Assembly (NCBI GenBank): GCA_025355395.1
Contig: JANXZT010000395.1
Coordinates: 1-17,222, forward strand
Length of the DNA stretch: 17,222 nucleotides
From: Betaproteobacteria bacterium
GTDB lineage: Bacteria; Pseudomonadota; Gammaproteobacteria; Burkholderiales; Casimicrobiaceae
Direction: 5' to 3'
Below, piece by piece: positions 7,467-14,882 of this stretch. A model generated the notes under the pieces. That model ran no database searches. It saw nothing but the letters and a program-made list of their open reading frames with translations, and was not told the origin of the DNA. Every line of letters begins with the position of its first letter. Positions within the stretch are counted from its first letter, which is position 1. A program made the translations under genes and the position numbers.

Positions 7467-7480
7467 TTGATACGCATCAA
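7467..7480 (+). promoter_or_regulatory. Perfect FNR/Anr box upstream of DUF883 relic and P-ATPases
   Basis: TTGAT-ACGC-ATCAA matches all ten defined positions. TAGCAT at 7502-7507 (4 of 6 to the -10 consensus) is centred 31 bp downstream, the expected spacing of a class II FNR-dependent promoter, giving a start near 7515. The transcript would run through the DUF883 relic into the two P-type ATPase genes. Confidence 0.75.
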
Positions 7481-7571
7481 AACCTGCTCTGGCAGCGGCA
7501 GTAGCATGAGGGGCGTGCAATAAGCGCGGACGCGCGCGCGGTTAAGCTCGTCCCCGAGTCGTCACAGCGTC

Positions 7572-7846
7572 GTTACTGACCTCAAGACGGCCGCAGTCGA
7601 CGCTGAAGACTACCTTTCCGCCTCGGTCGGACGGGCCGGCGAACTCTATGCGTAGCGCGATGCAAACTGGAAAGGACGCTGGATACGGTGAAGGCACAAA
7701 TAGCAGACGCCCAACGCGTGCGGGTCGAGAAAACACGCGTGCCTGAGCGGGCGACTGATGGTTAGGTGCATGAGAATACGCGGCAATCCATCGCGCTGGG
7801 AGCCAGTGTGGGTTTGCTCGTTGAACTGCTGATCGGCCGCTGCTGA
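7572..7846 (+). pseudogene. DUF883 (ElaB/YqjD-like) membrane-anchor protein relic
   Basis: The first part, VTDLKTAAVDAEDYLSASVG then RAGELYA, runs from 7572 to a TAG at 7653. The rest reads in another frame from about 7658: CKLERTLDTVKAQIADAQ, then VEKTRVPERATDG, a TAG at 7763-7765 where relatives have DY or similar, then VHENTRQSIALGASVGLLVE and a short end at a TGA (7844-7846). This is the DUF883 layout: a helical, Ala/Glu-rich cytoplasmic part, the VHENPWQ-like hinge and one C-terminal membrane segment. ElaB/YqjD bind ribosomes or the inner membrane in stationary phase. One frameshift and one nonsense codon break it. It sits directly behind a perfect FNR/Anr box. Confidence 0.75.
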
Positions 7847-7888
7847 GCGCGCCAGAGACTGCAGTTCGCGTCTGGGGAGAACAGCCGT

Positions 7889-10444
7889 TTGGATACGAAC
7901 GCCGATAGGAGAGGCTTGACATGGTGGCTGAGGCCACTGGCAAGCCTTCTTGAAGAGCTTGGTGCGCCCGCGACAGGGCTGACAAGTGCCGAGGCGCGGG
8001 TTCGTCTCAAGCGTTACGGCCGTAACGAGCTTCGCGACCGGCCCGAGCACTCGTTGTTGTTCCAATTCTTGCGCCGCTTCCGCAACCCGCTGGTGCTAAT
8101 CCTGCTCGCGGCGAGCATAATTTCCGCTCTAACCGGCGAGGTTGCGAGTTTCATCATCATCATCGCCATGGTGTTGATGAGCGTGGTGCTCGACTTCGTT
8201 CAGGAATACCGCGCCGGGCAGGCCGCTCGGAAGCTCCGTCAGTCAGTGCAGATCCGCGCCACCGTCCTGCGCGACGGCGCAACCAAAGATGTGCCGACAA
8301 CGCAGGTGGTGCCGGGAGACATGGTACTGCTCGCGGCCGGTAGCCTGGTACCTGCGGACGGGCGCCTGCTCGAGGCGCGCGACCTGTTCGTGAACCAGGC
8401 GCTGCTCACCGGGGAATCCTTTCCGGTGGAGAAGCGCGTTGAGGAGCTGGCAGACCGCCAAGCCGACCTCCAGGGCGCGGCGAACGGACTCTTCATGGGT
8501 ACATCAGTGGTCAGCGGCACGGCGCGCTTGCTCGTATACCGCACCGGCAGCGCTACCACCCTCGGCGAGATCGCCCACACGCTGAGTCTTGAACCGCCGC
8601 CGACGGCCTTCGAACTCGGCACCCGACGCTTCGGCATGCTCATCATGCGCCTCACGGTGCTCATGGTGTTGTTCGTGCTCATGGTGAACACCGTGACCCA
8701 CAAGCCGATGCTTGAGTCGCTCTTGTTCGCCATCGCGCTCGCGGTAGGCCTTACCCCCGAACTGCTGCCCATGGTGATTTCCGTAACCCTCTCGCGTGGA
8801 GCACTTCGCATGGCGAAGAAGCGGGTCATCGTGAAACGCCTGGCAGCCGTGCAGAACCTCGGCTCGATGGATGTCTTGTGCACTGACAAGACCGGCACCC
8901 TGACCGAGGCGAAGATCAGCCTCGAGCGCCACGTCGATGTCACAGGCAGCGACAGCGAGCACGTTCTGACGCTCGCCTACTTGAATAGTTCCTTCGAGAC
9001 GGGGCTCAAGAGCCCGCTCGACGAGGCGATCCTTGCCCACGACCATATCGACGCGAGTCGCTGGAAGAAGATCGACGAGGCACCGTTTGACTTCGAGCGA
9101 CGGCGCGTGTCGGTGCTGGTGGACGACGGCGTCGCACGCACGCTGGTGGTGAAGGGCGCACCGGAGGACGTTCTCAGGCTGTCGACGCATTACGAAGCGG
9201 ACCGCACGGGCACCGTTCGCGCATGGGACGCCGGTGCGCGCGCGGATGCACAGCGGCAGTTGGAAGCGTTAGGCCAAGAAGGCCTGCGTGTGCTTGGCAT
9301 CGCCTACAAGCAGGTCGGCAAGGACCATGATCATGCCGCGGTGAGCGACGAGACCGAATTGGTGTTCTCCGGCTTCGCCGCATTTCTCGATCCACCAAAG
9401 GCGAGCGCATCGAAGGCGCTCGCAGCGCTCGTAGCGGACGGCGTGGCAGTCAAGATCCTCACCGGCGACAGCGAACAGGTGACGCAGTACATCTGCGCCA
9501 GGTTGCACTTGCCCGTGAGCGGTGTACTTACGGGGAGCGAAATCGCGCAGTTGAACGATCACGCTCTGCAAGCTCGCGTGGATCAGGTCAATCTCTTCTG
9601 CCGCGTAAACCCGGAGCAGAAGAACCGCATCATCCTCGCGCTGAAGGCGCGGGGTCGGGTCGTCGGGTATCTCGGCGACGGCATCAACGATGCGCCGGCG
9701 CTCCATTCGGCCGACGTCAGCGTGTCGGTCGATACGGCCGTCGACGTGGCCAAAGACGCGGCCGACCTGATTCTGCTTAAGCACGATCTGAACGTGCTGC
9801 ACGATGGCGTACTCGAAGGCCGGCGCACTTTCGCCAACATCCGCAAGTACATCATGATGGGTACCAGCTCCAACTTCGGCAACATGTTCAGCATGGCAGG
9901 CGCCTCCTTGTTCCTGCCGTTTCTGCCCATGCTGCCCACCCAGATATTGCTCAACAACGTTCTCTACGATCTTTCGGAGGTGGCGATCCCACTCGACCAT
10001 GTCGATGCCGACGAGATCCGCGGTCCCCAGAAATGGGACATGCGGTTTATCCGCAACTTCATGTGGGTTGTCGGGCCCGTTAGCTCGCTCTTCGATTTCC
10101 TCACCTTCTACGTGCTGCTTGCGATCCTTCATGCCGACGAGATGCTGTTCCAGACGGGTTGGTTCATCGAATCGCTGGCGACCCAAGTGCTCGTGATATT
10201 CGTCATCCGTACCCGGCGCAATCCGCTTGCCAGCAGGCCGCACCCTGCGCTTGCTGCGACCTCGCTTGCCGTGGTCGCGGTGGCGGTGATTCTTCCGTTT
10301 ACCGGACTGGGCCGCTACTTTGGCTTTCACCCACCGCCGATGGAGTTTTTTGTGATTCTGGCGGCGTTGACCATCGCCTATCTAGGGATCGTCGAAGTGA
10401 CGAAGCGCATGTTCTACACCTACTTGGCGACCAAGCGAAAATGA
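7889..10444 (+). CDS. MgtA-type (P3B) magnesium-translocating P-type ATPase
   Basis: An 851-aa P-type ATPase. Landmarks are the TGES actuator loop (174-177), LTPELLP in the fourth membrane helix (288-294), the phosphorylated aspartate in DKTGTLT (Asp333) and GDGINDAP (596-603). The C-terminal membrane part has NNVLYDLSEVAIPLDHVD, then GPVSSLFDFLTF and FVIRTRR, patterns characteristic of MgtA/MgtB. The family imports Mg2+ across the inner membrane using ATP. The length is slightly below the roughly 900 residues of enterobacterial MgtA, with a shorter N-terminus. No ATG fits: TTG at 7889 has GGGGAG 9 nt upstream, and an alternative TTG at 7916 follows AGGAG with a short gap. It overlaps the next ATPase by 4 nt. 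Expression is probably driven from the box at 7467. Confidence 0.9.
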   Translation: MDTNADRRGLTWWLRPLASLLEELGAPATGLTSAEARVRLKRYGRNELRDRPEHSLLFQFLRRFRNPLVLILLAASIISALTGEVASFIIIIAMVLMSVVLDFVQEYRAGQAARKLRQSVQIRATVLRDGATKDVPTTQVVPGDMVLLAAGSLVPADGRLLEARDLFVNQALLTGESFPVEKRVEELADRQADLQGAANGLFMGTSVVSGTARLLVYRTGSATTLGEIAHTLSLEPPPTAFELGTRRFGMLIMRLTVLMVLFVLMVNTVTHKPMLESLLFAIALAVGLTPELLPMVISVTLSRGALRMAKKRVIVKRLAAVQNLGSMDVLCTDKTGTLTEAKISLERHVDVTGSDSEHVLTLAYLNSSFETGLKSPLDEAILAHDHIDASRWKKIDEAPFDFERRRVSVLVDDGVARTLVVKGAPEDVLRLSTHYEADRTGTVRAWDAGARADAQRQLEALGQEGLRVLGIAYKQVGKDHDHAAVSDETELVFSGFAAFLDPPKASASKALAALVADGVAVKILTGDSEQVTQYICARLHLPVSGVLTGSEIAQLNDHALQARVDQVNLFCRVNPEQKNRIILALKARGRVVGYLGDGINDAPALHSADVSVSVDTAVDVAKDAADLILLKHDLNVLHDGVLEGRRTFANIRKYIMMGTSSNFGNMFSMAGASLFLPFLPMLPTQILLNNVLYDLSEVAIPLDHVDADEIRGPQKWDMRFIRNFMWVVGPVSSLFDFLTFYVLLAILHADEMLFQTGWFIESLATQVLVIFVIRTRRNPLASRPHPALAATSLAVVAVAVILPFTGLGRYFGFHPPPMEFFVILAALTIAYLGIVEVTKRMFYTYLATKRK

Positions 10445-13020
10445 GTCGAGCCGTTTTAGAACACATCGGACTGAGTAGTGCGGAGGCGAGCACCCGGTTG
10501 ATCCGTGACGGCTATAACGAACTGCCTTCCGCCAAGCCGCGCAGCGTGTTGGCGATTGCATGGGAAGTGGTGCGCGAGCCCATGTTCCTGCTGCTCATAG
10601 GCGCTTCCGCGATCTACCTGGTACTGGGTGATATTCGGGAGGCATTAATTCTTTTCGCCTCGGTATTTGTGGTCATGGGTATCACCTTCTACCAGGAGCG
10701 CAAGACCGAGCGGGCGCTGGAGGCCCTGCGTGAACTCGCGAGCCCGCGCGCCCAGGTGCTGCGCGATGGGGAGTGGCAGCCGATTCCGGGGCGCGAAGTG
10801 GTGGTCGGGGAGCTTGTGCTGGTCAAGGAAGGGGACCGGGTGCCCGCCGACGCGGCGCTGCTCAACTCCAACAATTTGATGGCAGACGAATCGCTCCTCA
10901 CTGGGGAATCGGTACCTGTTCGCAAGCGCGCGAGTGATGCCCTGGTGGCGTGGGCGCGGCCCGGTGGCGACGACCTGCCCTTCGTCTATTCGGGAACGCT
11001 GCTCACCACAGGACAGGGCCTCGCACGCGTCGTCGCCATCGGTATGCAGACCGAGATCGGCAAGATAGGCAAGGCGTTGCAGACACTGGTACCGGAGTTG
11101 AGTTCCATCCAGCGGGAAACCCGGCGCGCGGTGCTGATCTTTGCGGCGATCGGGGTGGTGTTGTCGGTACTCGTCATCGTCCTTTATGGGCTTACCCGCG
11201 GCGACTGGCTTAATGGGGTGCTCGCCGGAATCACGCTGGCCATGGCGAACCTGCCGGAAGAGTTCCCGGTGGTACTCACAGTATTCCTGGCACTGGGCGC
11301 GTGGCGGATTTCGCAGAAGGGTGTCTTGACCCGTCGCGCACCGGCGATCGAAATGCTGGGCGCCACGACGGTGCTGTGCGTGGATAAGACCGGCACGCTC
11401 ACGCAAAACCGCATGGCAGTACGTCGCCTTTGGACGGCGGGCAAAGAAGTCGATCTGCAAGCATCAGACGCTGAACTTCTACCCGACCTGATCGAATTCA
11501 GCGTGCTGGCGAGCGAGCGCGAGCCCTTCGATCCGATGGAGAAGGCCTATCACCGGTTGGCCCGCGAGCGCTCTCCCGACGTGCTCGAGAAGCTCGGCGC
11601 GATGACGCTGGCACACAGCTACCCGCTGTCGCGCGAACAGCTCTCGGTCGCTCACATCTGGCAGGCGCAAGACGGCGATGCGTACGTGGTCGCGGCCAAG
11701 GGCGCCCCGGAGGCGATCGCGCAACTTTGCACACTCGACCCCGCCGAACGCGCGTCAATCAAGGCGCAGGTCGCCACGATGGCGGCCGACGGTCTACGCG
11801 TGCTGGCTGTGGCACGGGGCACGCTCTCGTCGGCGCATGGGGACGCTCACCGATGGCCTTCCAAGCAAAACGAGCTGCAGCTGCGGTTCCTGGGTCTGAC
11901 CGGGCTCGCGGATCCCATCCGGCCTGCCGTGCCGACCGCACTGCAGGAGTGCTACAACGCGGGGATCCGCACGGTGATGGTTACCGGCGACTATGCAGGA
12001 ACAGCGCAGGCCATCGCCCGCCAGATCGGCCTGGCGCTTCCGGAAAAGGTCATGACCGGGCCAGAGCTCGACGCCATGAGCGATGCGCATTTGCGCGAGT
12101 GCGCGGCGCAGATCAACATTTTCGCCCGCGTGGCGCCCGAGCAGAAATTGCGCCTGGTGCAGGCATTCAAGGCGAATGGCGAAATCGTCGCGATGACCGG
12201 AGACGGCGTCAACGACGCGCCGGCGTTGAAGGCGGCGCATATCGGCGTGGCCATGGGCAAGCGTGGATCGGATGTAGCGCGCGAAGCGGCCTCGCTGGTT
12301 TTGCTGGAAGACGATTTCACTTCCATGGTGGAAGCAGTCAAGCTCGGGCGGCGTATCTTCGACAACATTCAGAAGGCGATGTGCTACATCGTCGCCGTGC
12401 ACGTGCCCACCGCCGGAATGGCGCTGTTGCCTTTGCTATTCGGCTGGCCGCTGGTGTTCTACCCGGTGCACATTGTGTTTCTGGAGTTTGTGATCGACCC
12501 GGCATGTTCACTCGCCTTCGAAGCGGAGCCTGCGGAGCCGCAGGTGATGCGCCGGCCACCGCGCCCCGCGACCTCACGCCTGTTCGACGGTTGGATGATC
12601 GCCACGAGCATTCTTCAGGGCGTCAGTCTGTTGGTTGCGGTGGCGTCCCTGTACGCTTTAGTGCTAGCCAATGGAACGCCAGAAGCGCAAGCGCGCGCCA
12701 TGGCCTTCGCGGCGATTGTGATCGGCAACGTGGGACTGATCCTTTCCAACCGCTCGCGCCAAGCGACGCTGGCCGAAACGCTGCGTCGCCCGAACCCCGC
12801 ACTCTGGTGGGTAATAGGGGGCGCGCTTCTGGGCCTCGGGCTCGCATTGTACGTGCAGCCGATGCGCGAGATCTTCCGCTTCGCGCCTCTCGACGCTTAT
12901 CAACTATTAGTGAGTGTTGCTGTAGCCGGCGTCAGTCTCGCAGGGCTGGAGTTGTACAAGTCACTTCATCGGCACACAGAACGGCGAGGCAAAGCTTCCA
13001 TGCGCGGATACGTGGACTGA
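10441..13020 (+). CDS. P2-like cation-translocating P-type ATPase, substrate unclear
   Basis: An 859-aa P-type ATPase starting in an ATGA overlap with the stop of the MgtA-type gene, so translation is probably coupled; its own ribosome site is weak. Landmarks are TGES (154-157), PEEFP in membrane helix 4 (272-276), DKTGTLT (Asp315) and GDGVNDAP (587-594). Overall it resembles Ca2+/Mn2+ P2-type pumps. However, membrane helix 6 reads FLEFVIDP (680-687), where SERCA-type pumps have the N-x-x-T-D calcium ligands, so calcium specificity should not be assumed. It may belong to a prokaryotic clade without an assigned ion. The frame is open upstream to 10159, but this is overlap with the first ATPase. 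Enzyme class is confident; the ion is unknown. Confidence 0.88.
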   Translation: MSRAVLEHIGLSSAEASTRLIRDGYNELPSAKPRSVLAIAWEVVREPMFLLLIGASAIYLVLGDIREALILFASVFVVMGITFYQERKTERALEALRELASPRAQVLRDGEWQPIPGREVVVGELVLVKEGDRVPADAALLNSNNLMADESLLTGESVPVRKRASDALVAWARPGGDDLPFVYSGTLLTTGQGLARVVAIGMQTEIGKIGKALQTLVPELSSIQRETRRAVLIFAAIGVVLSVLVIVLYGLTRGDWLNGVLAGITLAMANLPEEFPVVLTVFLALGAWRISQKGVLTRRAPAIEMLGATTVLCVDKTGTLTQNRMAVRRLWTAGKEVDLQASDAELLPDLIEFSVLASEREPFDPMEKAYHRLARERSPDVLEKLGAMTLAHSYPLSREQLSVAHIWQAQDGDAYVVAAKGAPEAIAQLCTLDPAERASIKAQVATMAADGLRVLAVARGTLSSAHGDAHRWPSKQNELQLRFLGLTGLADPIRPAVPTALQECYNAGIRTVMVTGDYAGTAQAIARQIGLALPEKVMTGPELDAMSDAHLRECAAQINIFARVAPEQKLRLVQAFKANGEIVAMTGDGVNDAPALKAAHIGVAMGKRGSDVAREAASLVLLEDDFTSMVEAVKLGRRIFDNIQKAMCYIVAVHVPTAGMALLPLLFGWPLVFYPVHIVFLEFVIDPACSLAFEAEPAEPQVMRRPPRPATSRLFDGWMIATSILQGVSLLVAVASLYALVLANGTPEAQARAMAFAAIVIGNVGLILSNRSRQATLAETLRRPNPALWWVIGGALLGLGLALYVQPMREIFRFAPLDAYQLLVSVAVAGVSLAGLELYKSLHRHTERRGKASMRGYVD

Positions 13021-13062
13021 TTTGAGCGCACGATTGGGCTCGCTTCGTTCCTTTTCGTCTGC

Positions 13063-13076
13063 TTGACCGAGATCAA
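13063..13076 (+). promoter_or_regulatory. Near-perfect FNR/Anr box upstream of usp
   Basis: TTGAC-CGAG-ATCAA matches 9 of 10 consensus positions. It lies in the 237-nt gap between the second ATPase and the universal stress protein gene, about 180 nt before the ATG. A class II start site would be near 13111, leaving a leader of roughly 150 nt. The -10 region (GACTAT near 13101-13106) is weak. Confidence 0.55.
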
Positions 13077-13257
13077 AAGGTCGGTTGACGATAAGTTCGA
13101 GACTATGTGCAGCTAGTGGCATGACTCCGCGGACAACCCAATGTTCAAGCAGACGGCTCAATGGAGCGACACCTGATCCTTGCAATATTATTGTTCGTGG
13201 TCACGCTTTTCGTTACCTAACGGCACGCAATGGATCTCAAGACCCAGGAGAACGACC

Positions 13258-13689
13258 ATGCTGAAAGTGCTGCTTCCCGTAGACGGTTCCAAGAGCGCCA
13301 CCCGCGCAGCCAAGAAGCTGGTGGAAACCTTGGCATGGTACAAGAGTCGCCCTCAAATCGATCTGCTCGCGGTGCACCTGCCGGTACCGCGGTTCGCGAA
13401 CATGAGTGTAGTTGTCAGCAATGAGATGATCGAACGCTACTACGCCGAGGAATGCAAGGCCATGCTCGCGCCAAGCAAGAAGATTCTCGACGCCGCCGAT
13501 GTGAAGTACACCGTGCATACGGTCGTCGGATCGATTGCGGAAAGCATCATCGAGCAGGCGAAGCAATCAGGCAGCAATATGATCTACATGGGGACGCGCG
13601 GTATGTCAGCGCTCTCAAACATGGTGTTAGGGTCGGTCACTACCAGGGTTCTCCACTTGGCGCACATCCCGGTCGTGCTGATCCACTGA
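13258..13689 (+). CDS. Universal stress protein, ATP-binding type
   Basis: A complete 143-aa single-domain UspA-family protein. It starts MLKVLLPVDGS (first strand and Asp9 of the nucleotide loop) and has the G-x2-G-x9-G-S motif MGTRG...LGSVT (Gly112, Gly115, Gly125, Ser126), which binds ATP in MJ0577-type USPs. It ends with the dimer strand HIPVVLIH. Such proteins are cytoplasmic dimers that raise survival during oxygen, nutrient or redox stress, and are typical FNR/Anr/DosR targets. AGGAG at 13246-13250 lies 7 nt before the ATG at 13258, which fixes the start. It is monocistronic, with its own operator-like site at 13063. Confidence 0.93.
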   Translation: MLKVLLPVDGSKSATRAAKKLVETLAWYKSRPQIDLLAVHLPVPRFANMSVVVSNEMIERYYAEECKAMLAPSKKILDAADVKYTVHTVVGSIAESIIEQAKQSGSNMIYMGTRGMSALSNMVLGSVTTRVLHLAHIPVVLIH

Positions 13690-13835
13690 GGCCAACCCTT
13701 TCGCGAGCAGGTAAAAGGGTCGAAAGCCCAAGCTCCAAAGCGCAAAGCGCGATGGCGGCACGCTCGGCCGCAGCTCGGACGAGCCACGGTGCGTCATTTG
13801 AGCCAGGGATCGCTCCGCTTACGGCTCCCAGCCGT

Positions 13836-14219
13836 TCAGCTGGCTACTCGAAGGATGATTAGTTTGACGCCCTTCGCGCGGAGTCGCGTCTGAATGTCTA
13901 CCAGGACGGCCTGCGGGCTCCTTGCTGTCGGATCAAGCGCGAAGGATAGGGCTGACGGTTCATCCGATACCCGCACGCTGCCCGCGTCAACACCTTTGCT
14001 GGCGGTTGCCGCCCTGCCAATTGCGCGTACATCAGTTTTCCCGTTTCCCCCGCTATCCACCGAGGCGAACACGACGACGTGATGTTGGCCGACGGCTTGC
14101 GTCATCACGGCGTGGTCATAGGTCGCTGCCACTTGGTCTTCGACGCACGCGCCGCAGGCACTCGCCGTTATCGGTGCTGCCGATAATGCGACCAGGAGGA
14201 ATACGGGGTGAGGGTTCAT
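13836..14219 (-). CDS. Small secreted CGAC-motif protein of unknown function
   Basis: A 127-aa protein with an N-terminal signal peptide (hydrophobic FLLVALSAAPITA, cleavage probably at ASA/CGAC). The mature protein starts close to CGAC (22-25), a paired-cysteine motif that could bind metal or be redox active. The rest alternates strands and helices (HHVVVFASVDS; AIGRAATASKGVDAGSVRV; ALSFALDP; VDIQTRLRAKGVKLIILRV), compatible with a ferredoxin-like fold such as heavy-metal-associated domains, but no family is recognised. AAGAGGTG lies 7 nt before the ATG at 14219. It follows the HiPIP gene after 52 nt in the same direction, so it is probably in the nirK operon. A copper or electron-transfer helper is a guess from context. 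Confidence 0.7.
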   Translation of the reverse strand: MNPHPVFLLVALSAAPITASACGACVEDQVAATYDHAVMTQAVGQHHVVVFASVDSGGNGKTDVRAIGRAATASKGVDAGSVRVSDEPSALSFALDPTARSPQAVLVDIQTRLRAKGVKLIILRVAS

Positions 14220-14271
14220 TGATGCACCTCTTGGGTTTGCGGCTAGAAGGTGGTTCGTCCGCGTAGACGTC

Positions 14272-14586
14272 TCAGGCTTTCTTGACCCAAGCGCTACACC
14301 ACCCTTTGGATGCAACGAGCTTATTCGGAAAGAGGGAGCACGGACCCGTGGCGTCGGCCGGTTTCCCTTGATAGAGCTGGCAGTTGCCGCACATCTGGCC
14401 GGCGGCATACTTCGGGAACTTCGCCTTGTCTGCTTTCGTGGCGTCGGTCTTGTAGCCTAATGCCTGCGCCTGGGGATCGCTCTCCGACAGCGGCGCACTC
14501 CCTTGGGCAAATGCAAAGCGAGCAGCGGCCAATGCAGACGCAGCTCCAGTGGCGCTGATCAAGAATGTTCTACGGCTGTGTTTCAT
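14272..14586 (-). CDS. High-potential iron-sulfur protein (HiPIP)
   Basis: A 104-aa precursor with a Tat signal (SRRTFL at 4-9, hydrophobic stretch, FAFA cleavage near residue 27). The mature part of about 75 aa has the HiPIP cysteine pattern: Cys66 and Cys69 in MCGNCQLY, Cys83 in GPCSLF, Cys97 in GWCSAW, plus the conserved GY tyrosine (Tyr45). These hold one [4Fe-4S]3+/2+ cluster. HiPIPs are soluble periplasmic one-electron carriers between the cytochrome bc1 complex and oxidases, reaction centres or reductases. AAGGAG precedes two adjacent ATGs; the second (14586) has the better 5-nt spacing. It lies 40 nt after the end of the nirK cytochrome segment, suggesting it feeds the nitrite reductase (inference). 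Confidence 0.93.
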   Translation of the reverse strand: MKHSRRTFLISATGAASALAAARFAFAQGSAPLSESDPQAQALGYKTDATKADKAKFPKYAAGQMCGNCQLYQGKPADATGPCSLFPNKLVASKGWCSAWVKKA

Positions 14587-14626
14587 CATTTCTCCTTAGC
14601 ACCGCGAAAAGCGGCAAAAAACGTTG

Positions 14627-14882
14627 CTAACGCGCCGCGGCCGGTTGCTGCGGCTCCACGTTTTCGTCAGCCCAATGGAAGTACTTGATGTACTCCCCGA
14701 TCTCAACTTCGCTCAGATTTTGGTTGGGCATCGGAAGCTTGTATTTTTCCAGCATCGCTTTGGCGTCGGAATCCGACTGCAGCATCGCGTCGGGTGCTTT
14801 GAGCCACTTGGGGAGCCAGGCGTCATTGCGACGTTTCGTCACTCCTAAAAGGTCAGTTCCCAGTTTGTCACCGCCGCCGCTC
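14627..14882 (-). pseudogene. Severed C-terminal cytochrome c domain of nirK
   Basis: This frame encodes about 85 residues: SSGGGDKLGTDLLGVTKRR, then WLPKWLKAPDAML, the heme-methionine motif KLPMPNQNLS and EIGEYIKYFHWADE. It is a class I cytochrome c domain lacking only its CxxCH start. The two cysteines (KCLAC) are encoded in the preceding nirK frame. Insertion of two bases after TGC-C (near 14882) would restore CLACH-SSGGGD and a continuous 505-aa protein, so a 2-nt deletion in the heme-ligand histidine codon is the simplest explanation. Not translated in this state unless ribosomes shift frame. Confidence 0.8.

Larger units (their letters stand above)
7083..7571. other. Divergent intergenic control region
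   Basis: About 490 nt between a minus-strand usp relic and a plus-strand DUF883 relic, with no recognisable coding sequence. It holds three FNR/Anr-like sites, at 7187-7200, 7230-7243 and 7467-7480. The arrangement looks like a two-way promoter region: the first two are placed to serve the minus-strand usp/CoA-ligase unit, the third the plus-strand DUF883/P-ATPase unit. Direction assignments are inferred from spacing. Confidence 0.55.

Noticed and set aside
7230..7523. Plus-strand 97-codon frame in the divergent control region
   Set aside because: It starts on an operator, has no family resemblance and covers a promoter region.
9269..10330. Long minus-strand open frame opposite the MgtA-type ATPase
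   Set aside because: Its His/Glu/Arg-rich composition is that of the antisense of a GC-rich gene; no motif is recognisable and the sense strand is a clear P-type ATPase.
11727..13025. Plus-strand 432-codon frame inside the second ATPase
   Set aside because: Out-of-frame shadow, Arg/Gly/Ala-rich with no domain; the main frame has all P-type ATPase motifs.
13690..13835. ACCCTTT...AAAGGGT inverted repeat after the usp gene as a terminator
   Set aside because: A 7-bp stem with a loop of about 15 nt and no T-tract is too weak to call.
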